Below, piece after piece: positions 36,310-45,719 of a stretch of 55,754 nucleotides of DNA (position 1 is its first letter; the number at the start of each line of letters is the position of its first letter). Location: contig CP070638.1 in NCBI GenBank assembly GCA_020354025.1, forward strand, positions 1,322,388-1,378,141. Reading direction: 5' to 3'. The notes under the pieces were generated by a model. That model had not been told where the DNA came from, did not search any database, and saw only the letters and a list, made by a program, of their open reading frames with translations. The translations under genes and the position numbers were made by a program. The DNA comes from Fidelibacterota bacterium. GTDB taxonomy: Bacteria; Fidelibacterota; Marinisomatia; SCGC-AAA003-L08; TS1B11.

Positions 36310-37104
36310 TCAGATTTGCGAATACGAAGCAGGCCGCAGGAAGCTGACATTGATATTGGAAACCGTATCGGCGTAGACCGGATTAGCACTGAGCTCTTTC
36401 CACTCCGCACTGCTACTGAATTTCTGCCAGGTCTCATCGCGTTGATCCATATCATCGAAAACGACCATATAGGTAAGGTTCGGTAGATTCGATCCTATCA
36501 GGGTCTCGCCGAAGAAAACCGGCTGCAACCCGATCTCGAGGAAAAGGGCAATCTCACCACCGGCGTTGAACATCTCGATCTTGTTATCTGCCTTCTTTTT
36601 ACTATGACTTTCGTAGGTGCGTAGCTCGAAGATGCGCGGTTTCTTCTTCGCTGTTGCTGCCGGCAATACTAACCTCGGCATCTGATCGAAAGCTACCATC
36701 AGTGAGCTATCGATGCGCACATAGGCTGGATCGGACAACGGTGCGTCCAGGAAGGAAGCGCCAGCCCGTTGGTACCTGGCATCCGCCGCCAGGCGCTCAT
36801 CGATACTGGAAAAGGACTCAAGTGACTTGTGTGGAAGAAGGACGTAGACCGTTGGGCGGTTGGGGCCATACATAACATTGAAGACACCAACCGGCTCGAT
36901 CCCATTACGGTTCAGCGCAGGTAGAGCAGCATCGCGTAGAAAATCGTCCAGGCGCTTCCTTGCCACGCGCGAGAGCAAATAGTACTGCCTCAGTTCATAG
37001 TATTCGGGATCCGACTTTCCTTTCCGGGTCGTGGCAGCGGTGATGGTTTTCAGGGGTGCTGCCCCTGCTAATGCTGTGGCCGCTATAAAATCGCGTCGCT
37101 TCAT
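36310..37104 (-). CDS. Tat-exported NIPSNAP-domain protein
   Basis: 264 residues. A twin-arginine signal (MKRRDFIAATALAGAAP) marks export of a folded protein. Two ferredoxin-like NIPSNAP domains follow: YYELRQYYLLSRVARKRLDD near residue 35 and KPRIFELRTYESHSKKKADN near residue 155, each opening with the 'ELRxY' motif. NIPSNAP proteins are dimeric alpha-beta-barrel-like proteins, often found with sugar or aromatic catabolism genes, and of unclear chemistry. AGAGGAG precedes the ATG. It is first in the NIPSNAP-dehydrogenase-LarA set (37-base gap). Confidence 0.87.
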   Translation of the reverse strand: MKRRDFIAATALAGAAPLKTITAATTRKGKSDPEYYELRQYYLLSRVARKRLDDFLRDAALPALNRNGIEPVGVFNVMYGPNRPTVYVLLPHKSLESFSSIDERLAADARYQRAGASFLDAPLSDPAYVRIDSSLMVAFDQMPRLVLPAATAKKKPRIFELRTYESHSKKKADNKIEMFNAGGEIALFLEIGLQPVFFGETLIGSNLPNLTYMVVFDDMDQRDETWQKFSSSAEWKELSANPVYADTVSNINVSFLRPASYSQI

Positions 37105-37601
37105 TGTGTGATGCTCCTCTGTTTAGCTGTTCATAGTATCCGGTTGGCATCAATAATAACGCAAATCCAGGCTATACGGTAATGTTTTTCGATAAAATAT
37201 CAGAGATAATTCGTAGTTCTGATGCCATTATTATAGGGAAATAAATATACGAAATACTCGCCCTTGATTCACAAGTCAAGTTGGCATAATTATCCCGAAA
37301 TATTCAGTCTTTCGCTTAGCAATTGCTAATAGTGATAATATCGTGCCGTTGCTTTTAGCTTCAATCCTGATCTGCAGTGTGCAGTAATTTGCAGCGAGCC
37401 GCATCAGTGGACTCATTATCTGATGCCTCCCAATGAGTGAAATCCACGTCTTTGCAGAACCGTATCGTGAAGTTTAGAATATTCAAGTTTTATTGTCGGA
37501 GATGCTATTTTCGAAGTCTTTACTTTGGATTTTCCCGACATTCTGCGGGATAGACAGTCGATTGATTTCCCTAGCGGGTTGACGAATTAATATTATAAGA
37601 T
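37105..37601. other. Intergenic gap, no gene seen
   Basis: ~500 AT-rich bases between the NIPSNAP gene start and the DUF5916 terminator. Visible: TTAGCAA-TTGCTAA (37316-37329, perfect 14-base palindrome), a CTTGA-N8-TCAAG hairpin near 37263-37280 and TCCCG-N8-CGGGA near 37533-37551. The NIPSNAP promoter should lie near 37110-37180. No coding frame. Confidence 0.4.
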
Positions 37602-37629
37602 AAAGCACCCGCTCCATGACGGGTGCTTT
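37602..37629 (-). terminator. Terminator of the DUF5916 gene
   Basis: Ten-base perfect arms AAAGCACCCG / CGGGTGCTTT around an 8-base loop, 28 bases after the DUF5916 stop; A and T tracts flank both sides, so it can work in both directions. Confidence 0.85.
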
Positions 37630-37657
37630 ATTGCCGGCCGAAGAACAGAGTTAATAA

Positions 37658-40312
37658 TTAGAAGTTAAGCAGGTAGCTGGCCTTTAACATAAACACGTTC
37701 TCCCCGTCGGAGCGCAGCAGCCGCCACACATCGCGACCATAGCTGAAATCACCGTCAGTGATAAAATGACTCAGGTTGCTAGACCATACCATGTAGAGCA
37801 CTGAGCCGGTCTTGTACTCCCATCGGACCACCAGGTTGGAGTGGAACTCCTTATAGTTGAAATCCCGGTTAGCCGGCACTTCGAAGTTGGTGATCCCGTC
37901 GCGATCAATATCATAGGTGTCGGAATTGCCATCATATTCCCACTCCGCATCGGTAAAGATATGAAAGCGGTCGTCGAAATTAGCATGCCGGGCATTCACC
38001 ACCAGTTTATCCTCGGAGAATTTGCCAGCGTCCAGGTAAGGTGAGCCGTAGAACTGTATTGTCAGATCCGGAGTCAACGTCAAGTCGAATCTCAGAGTAG
38101 TAGTTAGTTGCGTCTGGTCCAAGGTCGCCATGATAAACCGCTCCTCGCCAGTCTGCTGATCCACTATCGGTCCGTAGCCCAGCCATGGCATCCAGGTGTC
38201 GTGGGAATCCATCAGGTCGGCTGACGCGGTGAGGGAGAAGAACCGAGTGGGTCGCCACGTCAGGCTGGGACTGAGAAAAGTATACCAAAGATTACTTTTC
38301 GGTGCTCCGTTCCTATTGCCTTGTAAAGTGATATACAGCGGCTTGCGATCATCGCTTCCAATAAACCAAAACACGCCGTAAACGGGATCGGTAGCTAGAG
38401 CTGGTCCGCCCCAGAGGGCGGTAATATGCAGAGCCGGCGGATTCATGAAGGCACCGATTCTGAAGAGCCAATAATTCAAGAAAGTCAGGTTAGTAAAGAT
38501 ATTACCGCCCCGCCCCATTATCTCGCCTGGATTACCGTAGACATGACTATAGAATCCATTCAGGTTCACGTCCCAGCGCCGGATAATCCGGCCCGGATCA
38601 TCCTCGCGATATTGCAGGTAAGCATTATATTGATTCTGGCCAACAAAGCCATGATACCCTACATCATTGGCCTCGAAATAGGGTGATGTCATACGGGTTC
38701 GCAGGTTGCCGCGGATATGTTCACCACGGACTTTCTCCAACGCCAGTTTGTATGTGTATCCGGTCATACGCGTTGCGTCGTAGTCGACTGATAGAACGTC
38801 ATCGTCATCTGGCCGCTGGAAATAGTGGGTGGAACTCATCTGGGTGGCGGTAATCGCCGTTCGGCTACCACGCACGTCACTTATCGCCGCCATGCCGTAC
38901 AGATTATAGGTCTCGTTGCTGAAGCGGTGGGAAAAGTCCAGCCCGGCGACATAGGCGTCCCGCCGCAGGAAATCGAGGGCTGAGTCGTTTAATTTGCGGT
39001 TTACGGAGGAAATAATCCCGCCTAAAGTGGTATTGCCAGCCCGGAAGTCCTGCTGTACCCGGCTAGCAAAGTAGTTGCTCAGAGGCTCCACCCTCGCTTC
39101 CTCGGTTGGCTGGTCGGTGTAATATACGGTGGCCACTTCCTCGGCGGTGACGGCATTCATTACACCCACAGAAGTACCACCAGCGGTTTTACCGCTGAGT
39201 TTGCCGGCCGCCAGGATAGTCGTGGCGCTGGGGGCTTCCACATAGCTGGCACCGTATATACTCCGTTGGGGCTGCCTCCCGATGCGCCGTGGATAGAACA
39301 GGTTCTGAGCATTGCCACCAAAAGCCATAGGGAAGTGGAAAATGTTGCTCCCTTCAACGAAAAAGGGACGTTTCTCCTCGTAGAAGGTCTCAAAATCGGT
39401 GAGATTCAATACCGCCGGGTCGGCCTCCACCTGTCCGAAATCAGGATTTACCGTCACGTCTAGGGTTAGATTGTTAGTCACCCCCAGTTTGATATCCACA
39501 CCCATGTTGGGCTTCAATTTGTAATTATTGGAGTCGAAATCGGTTACGTACTGTTCCGACACAGCATACTGGCCGGTTGAGTAAGGAGCAATGTATATCC
39601 GCCTTTGTTGGGGGACGCTGTTAATCTGGGTTAGACGGCCATAGTGTCGCACGTGACCGGATTCTTCCTTTGGCCAGTAGGTCCAGTAGATGTCCTCATT
39701 CTTGCGTGATATATGACGGTATACCTGCAGACCCCATGACTGGTTGGCCTGCCCTGAGAACCGCAGCTCCCGAAACGGGATGCGGAACTCCGCCGACCAG
39801 CCTTCTTGATGTACCGATGTCTTGCCGTCCCAAATGGCGTCCCAGTTCATGTCCTCTTCCGAATCGTCGAATCGGCGGATGTCCCGTTTCACTCCCTGGG
39901 GATTTAGCCAGAATTCGAAAGCCGTGCGGTTATCGCCATAGCTGTCAAGCGAAATGTGCACCCAGTCACTGGGTGTCTCTTCGTCACGTCGGCTTAGGAT
40001 GCTACGGATGCCTCCGGGTTGAGTGTCGTGAGCCAGGATACTAACGTAGAGGAATTCATCATCGTACAGCACAGCAAACTCAGTCTCTTCGGTAGGTGCG
40101 TCACCCTCGATGGGATCCCGTTGTACGAAATCAGAAACGAACAGGGCGCTCTGCCACACTTCATCGTCAATAACTCCATCAATTCGAATATCACCGACAG
40201 GGATACGTATCGCCTGAACCGATCGGGGGTGTTCTAGATCCACACGATCCAGCTTAGCGCCCAGTGTAATGCCAACAACCGCTAATAAAATCATAATCGA
40301 CTTTCTTAACAT
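37658..40312 (-). CDS. DUF5916 outer-membrane protein with CBM9-like N-terminal domain
   Basis: 884 residues. Signal peptide (SIMILLAVVGITLGA). A CBM9-like beta-sandwich follows (IRIDGVIDDEVWQSALFVSD, FAVLYDDEFLYVSILAHD, WVHISLDSYGDNRTAFEFWL). Next is the DUF5916 region (WSAEFRIPFRELRFSG, KRPFFVEGSNIFHFP), and then a long C-terminal outer-membrane barrel ending in VFMLKASYLLNF with terminal Phe. Such proteins are common in Bacteroidota and relatives; likely binding or transport of a glycan or peptide at the outer membrane, not experimentally defined to my knowledge. AAGGAGG precedes the ATG. Monocistronic, with the terminator at 37602. Confidence 0.9.
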   Translation of the reverse strand: MLRKSIMILLAVVGITLGAKLDRVDLEHPRSVQAIRIPVGDIRIDGVIDDEVWQSALFVSDFVQRDPIEGDAPTEETEFAVLYDDEFLYVSILAHDTQPGGIRSILSRRDEETPSDWVHISLDSYGDNRTAFEFWLNPQGVKRDIRRFDDSEEDMNWDAIWDGKTSVHQEGWSAEFRIPFRELRFSGQANQSWGLQVYRHISRKNEDIYWTYWPKEESGHVRHYGRLTQINSVPQQRRIYIAPYSTGQYAVSEQYVTDFDSNNYKLKPNMGVDIKLGVTNNLTLDVTVNPDFGQVEADPAVLNLTDFETFYEEKRPFFVEGSNIFHFPMAFGGNAQNLFYPRRIGRQPQRSIYGASYVEAPSATTILAAGKLSGKTAGGTSVGVMNAVTAEEVATVYYTDQPTEEARVEPLSNYFASRVQQDFRAGNTTLGGIISSVNRKLNDSALDFLRRDAYVAGLDFSHRFSNETYNLYGMAAISDVRGSRTAITATQMSSTHYFQRPDDDDVLSVDYDATRMTGYTYKLALEKVRGEHIRGNLRTRMTSPYFEANDVGYHGFVGQNQYNAYLQYREDDPGRIIRRWDVNLNGFYSHVYGNPGEIMGRGGNIFTNLTFLNYWLFRIGAFMNPPALHITALWGGPALATDPVYGVFWFIGSDDRKPLYITLQGNRNGAPKSNLWYTFLSPSLTWRPTRFFSLTASADLMDSHDTWMPWLGYGPIVDQQTGEERFIMATLDQTQLTTTLRFDLTLTPDLTIQFYGSPYLDAGKFSEDKLVVNARHANFDDRFHIFTDAEWEYDGNSDTYDIDRDGITNFEVPANRDFNYKEFHSNLVVRWEYKTGSVLYMVWSSNLSHFITDGDFSYGRDVWRLLRSDGENVFMLKASYLLNF

Positions 40313-41047
40313 GATTGGGCCTCCTTTCTGGAGATGACCGCTGTTTATTTTAATTTTCTGCTATTATGACGAATTCGAGCATGAATAAACTCTATGTCAC
40401 CATGCCTTGTGCTGGGAATTAATGGGTATCTTACCTTTGACTCGGTTTGACAGCGTTTGGTTGTCCGATGAGATTAGTTAATTTGGAGCCCAGCTTTCGG
40501 GCCGGTCTGGACGACCGTTCTGTCGATCCATTCAACATATTCATGATTTTGTCCGATAGTCTGATGAAGAGTTTGCTATTTATGTGCCGGTCATGACCAA
40601 CATGCTCCGATCTCGAATCGGCTGGTTGCTGATCCGGTTTCGGGACGCAGGGGATTGACGCTATTTCCATCAGGTTGATATCCTTCACTATGTTTTCCTC
40701 ATACCGATTTCGTTGGCAAACCATGTTACCTATTATCATCAATTGGTTATTGACAGGACCATTATAACTGTCTAATACAATAATAACGGTTAGAATTTAC
40801 AAGCTATAAAACCAACCGGCAATAATTATATTACAGGTTAGGTGTGGTGCTGAAGAGGGATCTAATGAAATGGGGCGGAGGAAGCAGGGATCCCGTCTGC
40901 AGGGGAAGTCCGGCGATTGCTTGAGATAGCATTAAAAAAGCCCGGGTAAGCGCCGGTATCGAATGATATCAAACAGCTGCGGAGGACTATTTGCAGCATC
41001 TTCTCAGATGTCGCCGAGCGGCGATGCGACAAGCTTACAGCCAATGC
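40313..41047. other. Intergenic gap, ~735 bases
   Basis: Holds the DUF5916 promoter region and the 3' side of the serine operon. On the minus strand, a GC-rich CCGG...CCGG stem followed by GGGCTTTTTT at 40958-40934 may be the terminator of serA, ~90 bases after its stop. A 103-codon minus-strand frame (40431-40742) has no ribosome site and no recognisable product. Otherwise nothing seen. Confidence 0.4.
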
Positions 41048-42634
41048 CTATAGCACCACCTTCCGAATCGACATGATGCCCTCCAGCCCTGCCAAGGCTC
41101 GAAGCTGCCCCTCATCAGGGGCACTGTCCACCTTGACCACCAGGTAGGCATGTTCGGCGCTACGCTCGCGGTTGAGCAGCGCCTCACCGATGTTGATGCC
41201 GTAGCTGCCCAAGGCGGTCCCGACGCGCCCCAGGACTCCCGGCTCATCACGGTTACGGATGAACAGCATTGGCCCCTCAGGCTGCAGCTCCAGGTGATAG
41301 CCTTCGATCTCCACCACGCGGGGATGGCTTTTCCCATGGCTGCCGAAAACCGATCCGGCTATGGACGACTTACCTTTGCCAGTGGCTACCTCAACACGCA
41401 CAAGATTGGCATAGCCTACCTCACCCGATTCATAGGCATGGGTGAAGGTGATGCCGCGCTCATCGGCAACAGCGGCGGTGTTGACGAAGTTCAGTCTTGA
41501 GTCAAGCATGTGCTCCAGAACTCCGCGTACAGCAGCCAAGGCAATCGGGTGAGAGTCCTCCACGGTACCGGCACAGGTCACTTGCACAGATTCCACGCTA
41601 CCATCCACGAGCTGGCTCAGAATCCGGCCCATAGCGGCGGCCAGTTCCAGGTGCGGTTCCAGCAGCTTCAGCAAGGCCATGTCCGCTACCGGCATATTCA
41701 ACGCGCCGTGCAGCTTTCCATCCAAGAGGAAGTCGGCCACCTGCTGGCAGACAGCCACCGATACACCTTCCTGCGCCTCTTTAGTCGAGGCGCCCAGGTG
41801 CGGCGTGAGGACGACGTTATCAGCATTCAGCAGGGGATTATCCGCGTCGATCGGCTCACTGGCGAATACGTCCACAGCCGCCCCGGCGATGGTACCACTG
41901 TTAAGAGCCTCGGCCAGGTCAACCTCATTGACCACGCCGCCCCGGGCACAATTGACAAGTCTGGCGGTGGGCTTCATCTGTTTCAAACGTTGAGCATTAA
42001 TGAGATCGCGGGTCTCGTCGTTAATAGGCACATGGAGGGTTATGAAATCAGACCTGGCAAGCAGGTCGTCCAGTGCAACCAGTTCGATCTCCTCGGACTT
42101 GAGCAGCTGCTGCGGTGCGTACGGGTCGTACCCCAGTACCTGCATGTCCAGGGAGTGGGCATAGGTCATCACCCGGCTGCCGATGCGGCCCAGGCCGATG
42201 ATCCCCAGCGTCTTGCCGCGCAGCTCTACTCCCTTCAGCGCCTGGCGGTTCCACTCCCCCGCCTGGAGCTGACCGTGTCCCAAGTGCACATTCCGGGACG
42301 AGGCCATCATCAAGGCCAGGGTATGCTCAGCGGCAGAGATAGTATTGCCATCGGGGGTGTTCATTACCACGATGCCGCGCAGGGTAGCCGCCTCCACATC
42401 AATATTGTCCACGCCCACGCCGGCCCGGCCCACCACCTGCAGGCTCTCGGCCTGACCAAGCAGTTCGGCGGTCACCTTGGTGCCGCTGCGTACGATCCAA
42501 CCATGGACAGCGCCAACTTCTTCAATCATCTTATCCGCCGGCTTGCCAGCCAGGTCTACCACCTCCAGACCCCGCTGGGTGAGGATCTCCAGACCCTCGG
42601 GGGTAATCGGATCGGTAATAAGGACTCGTTTCAT
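41048..42634 (-). CDS. serA: D-3-phosphoglycerate dehydrogenase
   Basis: 528 residues, the long form: substrate/NAD-binding domains, allosteric substrate-binding (ASB) domain and C-terminal ACT domain. NAD signature LGIIGLGRIGSRVMTYA; catalytic block NCARGGVVNEVDLAEAL; catalytic His in LTPHLGASTKEAQEGV. ACT domain: GPMLFIRNRDEPGVLGRVGT, allowing serine feedback inhibition. First step of serine synthesis from 3-phosphoglycerate. Its ATG overlaps the aminotransferase stop (TGATG). Serine supply joins the glycine cleavage system (gcvPB in this window) in one-carbon metabolism. Confidence 0.96.
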   Translation of the reverse strand: MKRVLITDPITPEGLEILTQRGLEVVDLAGKPADKMIEEVGAVHGWIVRSGTKVTAELLGQAESLQVVGRAGVGVDNIDVEAATLRGIVVMNTPDGNTISAAEHTLALMMASSRNVHLGHGQLQAGEWNRQALKGVELRGKTLGIIGLGRIGSRVMTYAHSLDMQVLGYDPYAPQQLLKSEEIELVALDDLLARSDFITLHVPINDETRDLINAQRLKQMKPTARLVNCARGGVVNEVDLAEALNSGTIAGAAVDVFASEPIDADNPLLNADNVVLTPHLGASTKEAQEGVSVAVCQQVADFLLDGKLHGALNMPVADMALLKLLEPHLELAAAMGRILSQLVDGSVESVQVTCAGTVEDSHPIALAAVRGVLEHMLDSRLNFVNTAAVADERGITFTHAYESGEVGYANLVRVEVATGKGKSSIAGSVFGSHGKSHPRVVEIEGYHLELQPEGPMLFIRNRDEPGVLGRVGTALGSYGINIGEALLNRERSAEHAYLVVKVDSAPDEGQLRALAGLEGIMSIRKVVL

Positions 42635-43716
42635 CAGGCTTCCCCCTCGTCATCGAGCGCATGATCGAAGGTCTTCAGGAAGACATCAAGGTCCTCAGGC
42701 ATGACGGCCCCCATGTGGGCGATACGAAAGGCCTCGCCCCGCAGCTTGCCATAGCCCCGATCCATGCGATAGCCCAGCTCCTCAAGGTCTTCATAAAGGC
42801 GGTTAACGTCCCAGCCCCGGACATTACGGATTGCCGTGATTGTCGGAGATTCATACCCGGCTTCCGGGAACAGTTCCTGGCCGTGGCGGTCGGCCCAAGC
42901 CTGAGCAGTAGCGGCCATGCTCTGGTGGCGTTTAAAACGGGCAGCCAGTCCCTCCTGCTCAATATCCTTGAGGATCTTCTGGAGGCCGTACATATGCGGA
43001 ATGGAGGGCGTGCTGGGGGTCTGCTGCTTCTTATAATAGTTCTCATATACCATGAAATCGAGGAAGTAGCCTTTCCGCTGCATTTCGGCCGAGCGCTCCA
43101 GGGTGCGATCGGACACAGCACACACGGCGAATCCCGCCGGCAGGGCCCAGGCCTTCTGCACCGAGGCAAAACAGGTGTCCAGCCGCCACTCATCCACCTT
43201 AATCTCCGTCCCCATCATAGAACTCACAGCATCCACGTGCAGGAAGACATCGGGATATTTGCCGGAAACCAGGTCCGCGATCTCCCGCAGGGGACTCATG
43301 ACGCCCGTGGAGGTCTCATTATGCACCAGGGTCACGGCGTCGTACTTACCCGAAGCGAGGGCTTCATCCACGTCCTCGACATGAACGGCTTTGCCCCAGG
43401 GCTTCTTCAGGGCGTCGCACGCCAGGCCACAGGCATCGGTAACCGTATGCCACTTGGATGAGAAGGCCCCGTTAACGAGGTTGAGGCAGCGCTTCTTGAC
43501 GGTGTTGCGCACCGCCGCCTCCCAGACGCCGGTGGCGGGATTGGAAAACAGGAACACCTTACCGGCCCCCAGCACTTTCTCCAGCCCGGCGGTGACATCA
43601 GCCCAGAGTTCGGAGAACTCCGGCGTGCGATGGCCGACCTGGGGCTGGCCCATGGCTGCCAGGGTATCTTCAGCAACGGGCGTAGGACCGGGGATGAACA
43701 ACTTAGGATAGATCAT
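42634..43716 (-). CDS. Class V aminotransferase (alanine-glyoxylate/phosphoserine aminotransferase type)
   Basis: 360 residues, PLP fold type I. N-terminus LFIPGPTPVAEDTLAAMGQP and PQVGHRTPEFSEL match the alanine-glyoxylate/serine-pyruvate aminotransferase branch; the PLP lysine is in ASVQKAWALPAGF. Translational coupling to serA (TGATG) indicates that it works as the phosphoserine aminotransferase in place of canonical SerC, converting phosphohydroxypyruvate to phosphoserine. ATG 43716 is preferred to the in-frame TTG at 43722. The last enzyme, SerB, is not in the window. Confidence 0.88.
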   Translation of the reverse strand: MIYPKLFIPGPTPVAEDTLAAMGQPQVGHRTPEFSELWADVTAGLEKVLGAGKVFLFSNPATGVWEAAVRNTVKKRCLNLVNGAFSSKWHTVTDACGLACDALKKPWGKAVHVEDVDEALASGKYDAVTLVHNETSTGVMSPLREIADLVSGKYPDVFLHVDAVSSMMGTEIKVDEWRLDTCFASVQKAWALPAGFAVCAVSDRTLERSAEMQRKGYFLDFMVYENYYKKQQTPSTPSIPHMYGLQKILKDIEQEGLAARFKRHQSMAATAQAWADRHGQELFPEAGYESPTITAIRNVRGWDVNRLYEDLEELGYRMDRGYGKLRGEAFRIAHMGAVMPEDLDVFLKTFDHALDDEGEA

Positions 43717-43977
43717 GGTCAAGACTCGCTATAAATGATATTGCAGTTGAGAGTACGGAGGGTACTCATACTATATCAGGTAAGTTAGGCAGGTGGAAGG
43801 GACGGCGGCAATGGAGATGGAGCTTGCCCTGAGCCAGTTTGAGGGTTGAATGCCGGATGATAGAAGGATGAGAGCGCAATGAGAGGGGAGAGGGAGCATG
43901 ATGGATTGGGAAATGCAAAATGCAAATTGCAAATTGAAAAATAAAGAACTGATGAACTGGGGGCGGACCAGGAAAAG

Positions 43978-44379
43978 GCGCCAAAATTCCGCAAAACCCC
44001 ACCAAAATTCTGCATCCTGAGGTTTTTTCCCGACGATGTGCCAGAAGAAAAATGCAAAAGGTGGATAGGGCCGAAGAGGCCAAAGTCCAGTAGCACGATA
44101 GTAGCACGGTAGTGGCACGATAGTACCACGATAGTACCGCGATTGTACCACGCCTTCTGACGGGGGGCGTGATACCTCGCAGGGGGGTACCCCCCCCAAG
44201 GCCACGGGCGGCGGTGCCAGCAGACGCTGGCCTTAGGCGGTGCCAGCATACGCTGGCCGTAGCCAAAGGGGACGGGTGATATGGCGGTGGCAGCTTCATA
44301 GCGCCGGAATATAATACAGCGGCAGGGATTTGTCGTTCGCGTGGTGCGCCTGGTGCGCGTGGTGCGCGAGGTGCGCGAA
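43978..44379 (-). repeat. Long non-coding repeat element, copy 2 (inverted relative to copy 1)
   Basis: Read on the minus strand it starts with 9-base units (TCGCGCACC and variants, 44378-44343). It continues with ATATTCCGGCGCTATGA and ACCGCCATATCACCCGTCCC, and ends with ATGCAGAATTTTGGTGGGGT and TTTGCGGAATTTTGG, the same order of blocks as 28115-28380. It is ~135 bases longer: the middle carries two ~26-base units containing GGCCAGCGTATGCTGGCACC and an 11-base microsatellite. It occupies most of the ~900-base gap between the serine operon and the DUF4097 gene. Confidence 0.75.
44090..44154. repeat. 11-bp tandem repeat, six units
   Basis: Consecutive units GTAGCACGATA, GTAGCACGGTA, GTGGCACGATA, GTACCACGATA, GTACCGCGATT and GTACCACGCC. 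The period of 11 is not a multiple of three and approximates one helical turn. It lies inside repeat copy 2 and has no counterpart in copy 1, so it expanded after the copies separated. Confidence 0.85.
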
Positions 44380-44405
44380 AAACCTCACCCCCGTCATGCG
44401 GTCGT

Positions 44406-44429
44406 CCCCTCTCCGTAAACGGAGAGGGG
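44406..44429. repeat. Perfect hairpin of the dispersed CCTCTCC family
   Basis: CCCCTCTCCGT-AA-ACGGAGAGGGG, eleven-base arms, flanked by CCTCACCCCCGTC and GGCTTTAGGG. Best-preserved member of the hairpin family also visible near 22465, 23950 and 25990. Confidence 0.7.
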
Positions 44430-44629
44430 CTTTAGGGAGTAATGGGGAGAGGTGGTAGAAGCAGCTGGACAATCTGGCCTACGAGCTGCATGAGTTAACG
44501 GAGGCGGAATGACAGGGAGGAGGCTGGTGGCGGGTGGGTGAAGGTGCTGACAACCAATACGATCCCGGCGGGGTCTAAGCAGATAACATTACCGTTTCGC
44601 TAAATCATATGCATAGAAGGAATCCTACC

Positions 44630-45598
44630 ATGAAGCAAGTATCGGTCTATTTGTTTGCCGGTATCATCGCGCTGGCCACTACAGGGTGCGATCTCACTGA
44701 TGAGGGGGTATTGATCGAGACCAGCCTGGCCTTTGCCGGTGTCCAGGGCCTGATCATCGATGGGGTCAGCGGTGACTGTACTATTCAGCCCGCCGATGAT
44801 GACACACTCAGAGTCGACCTGAGCTACACTTATCCCGAGTCATGCTTCGAACCCAGATACGTGCGCGATGGAGTTGAATTAGAGATTAAGGAGGACTTCA
44901 CGGGGGCAACATGCAGCGGCAGTGCCCAGTGGGTAATCACCACCCCGGACGGAGTAGAGATCGAGTTTCAATCAGCATCGGGATCCTTCAGCCTGACCGG
45001 TCACCAAGGCGGTGTGGTCGTCAACACGGCTTCCGGTACTATTGACCTGGTGGAATATACCGGCCAGGCCGATTTAAACAGCGCGTCCGGCAACATCACC
45101 CTGGAAACCGTCAATGGTGTGATCAATGCCAATTGCGCCTCCGGACATATCAACGTGAGCGAGGCCACTGGTGAGCTGGACCTGAACTCCGCTTCAGGAA
45201 ATGTTGCCGTTAGTGATGCTTCGGGTGAACTGGACCTGAACAGCGCCTCCGGTGACGCCACCAGCGACAACGTGGTTTTCACCGCGACGAGCTCCTTCTC
45301 ATCCGCTTCGGGGGACGCAGGAGTAGTTGTGGCCGAGAGTCCCGCCTACGATCTGAGTCTCAGCAGTGCCTCGGGCAATTCCGTGCTTAATTACGGTGGG
45401 AACGATGTTCAGGGTTATTTCGAGTTCACAGCCCGCCAATCCGATGGTACGATCATCTCCCCATACCCGTTCGATAATGAGACAACATTTAGCCAGAATG
45501 GGGATACCTACATGCGGAAGTCCTTCACAAGGGTGAGCGGAACGCCGGTGATTACCATCAGCACCGCATCAGGAACGGCCGAGCTCAAGTTGAACTAG
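44630..45598 (+). CDS. DUF4097-family beta-repeat lipoprotein
   Basis: 322 residues. Lipoprotein signal peptide (VSVYLFAGIIALATTGC). The mature part is a right-handed beta-helix-like array of ~18-20-residue turns, each carrying an S-A-S-G motif: VEIEFQSASGSFSLTG, ADLNSASGNITLETVNG, ELDLNSASGNVAVSDASG and others, at least nine turns. This is the DUF4097 ('putative adhesin') pattern. ATG 44630 follows AGAAGGA; the earlier in-frame ATG 44609 lacks a site. Surface or periplasmic, function unknown. Monocistronic. Confidence 0.85.
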   Translation: MKQVSVYLFAGIIALATTGCDLTDEGVLIETSLAFAGVQGLIIDGVSGDCTIQPADDDTLRVDLSYTYPESCFEPRYVRDGVELEIKEDFTGATCSGSAQWVITTPDGVEIEFQSASGSFSLTGHQGGVVVNTASGTIDLVEYTGQADLNSASGNITLETVNGVINANCASGHINVSEATGELDLNSASGNVAVSDASGELDLNSASGDATSDNVVFTATSSFSSASGDAGVVVAESPAYDLSLSSASGNSVLNYGGNDVQGYFEFTARQSDGTIISPYPFDNETTFSQNGDTYMRKSFTRVSGTPVITISTASGTAELKLN

Positions 45599-45719
45599 AC
45601 CTGAGCGGCAGTAGCGAACTCACTATCAGGTAACCATTATCACACCAGTTGGGTAGGCCCCGGTGAGGGGAGAGATTCCCCGTCCGTCGGTTGCCGGACC
45701 CTAAATGACGGGGAGTGGG

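Noticed and set aside
37316-37329. TTAGCAATTGCTAA palindrome as a specific operator
   Set aside because: It lies far from either start codon in AT-rich DNA, where a 14-base palindrome can arise by chance; kept only as a note in the gap entry.
40431-40742. 103-codon minus-strand gene in the gap before the DUF5916 gene
   Set aside because: No ribosome site, no signal or domain, and amino-acid make-up looks random.
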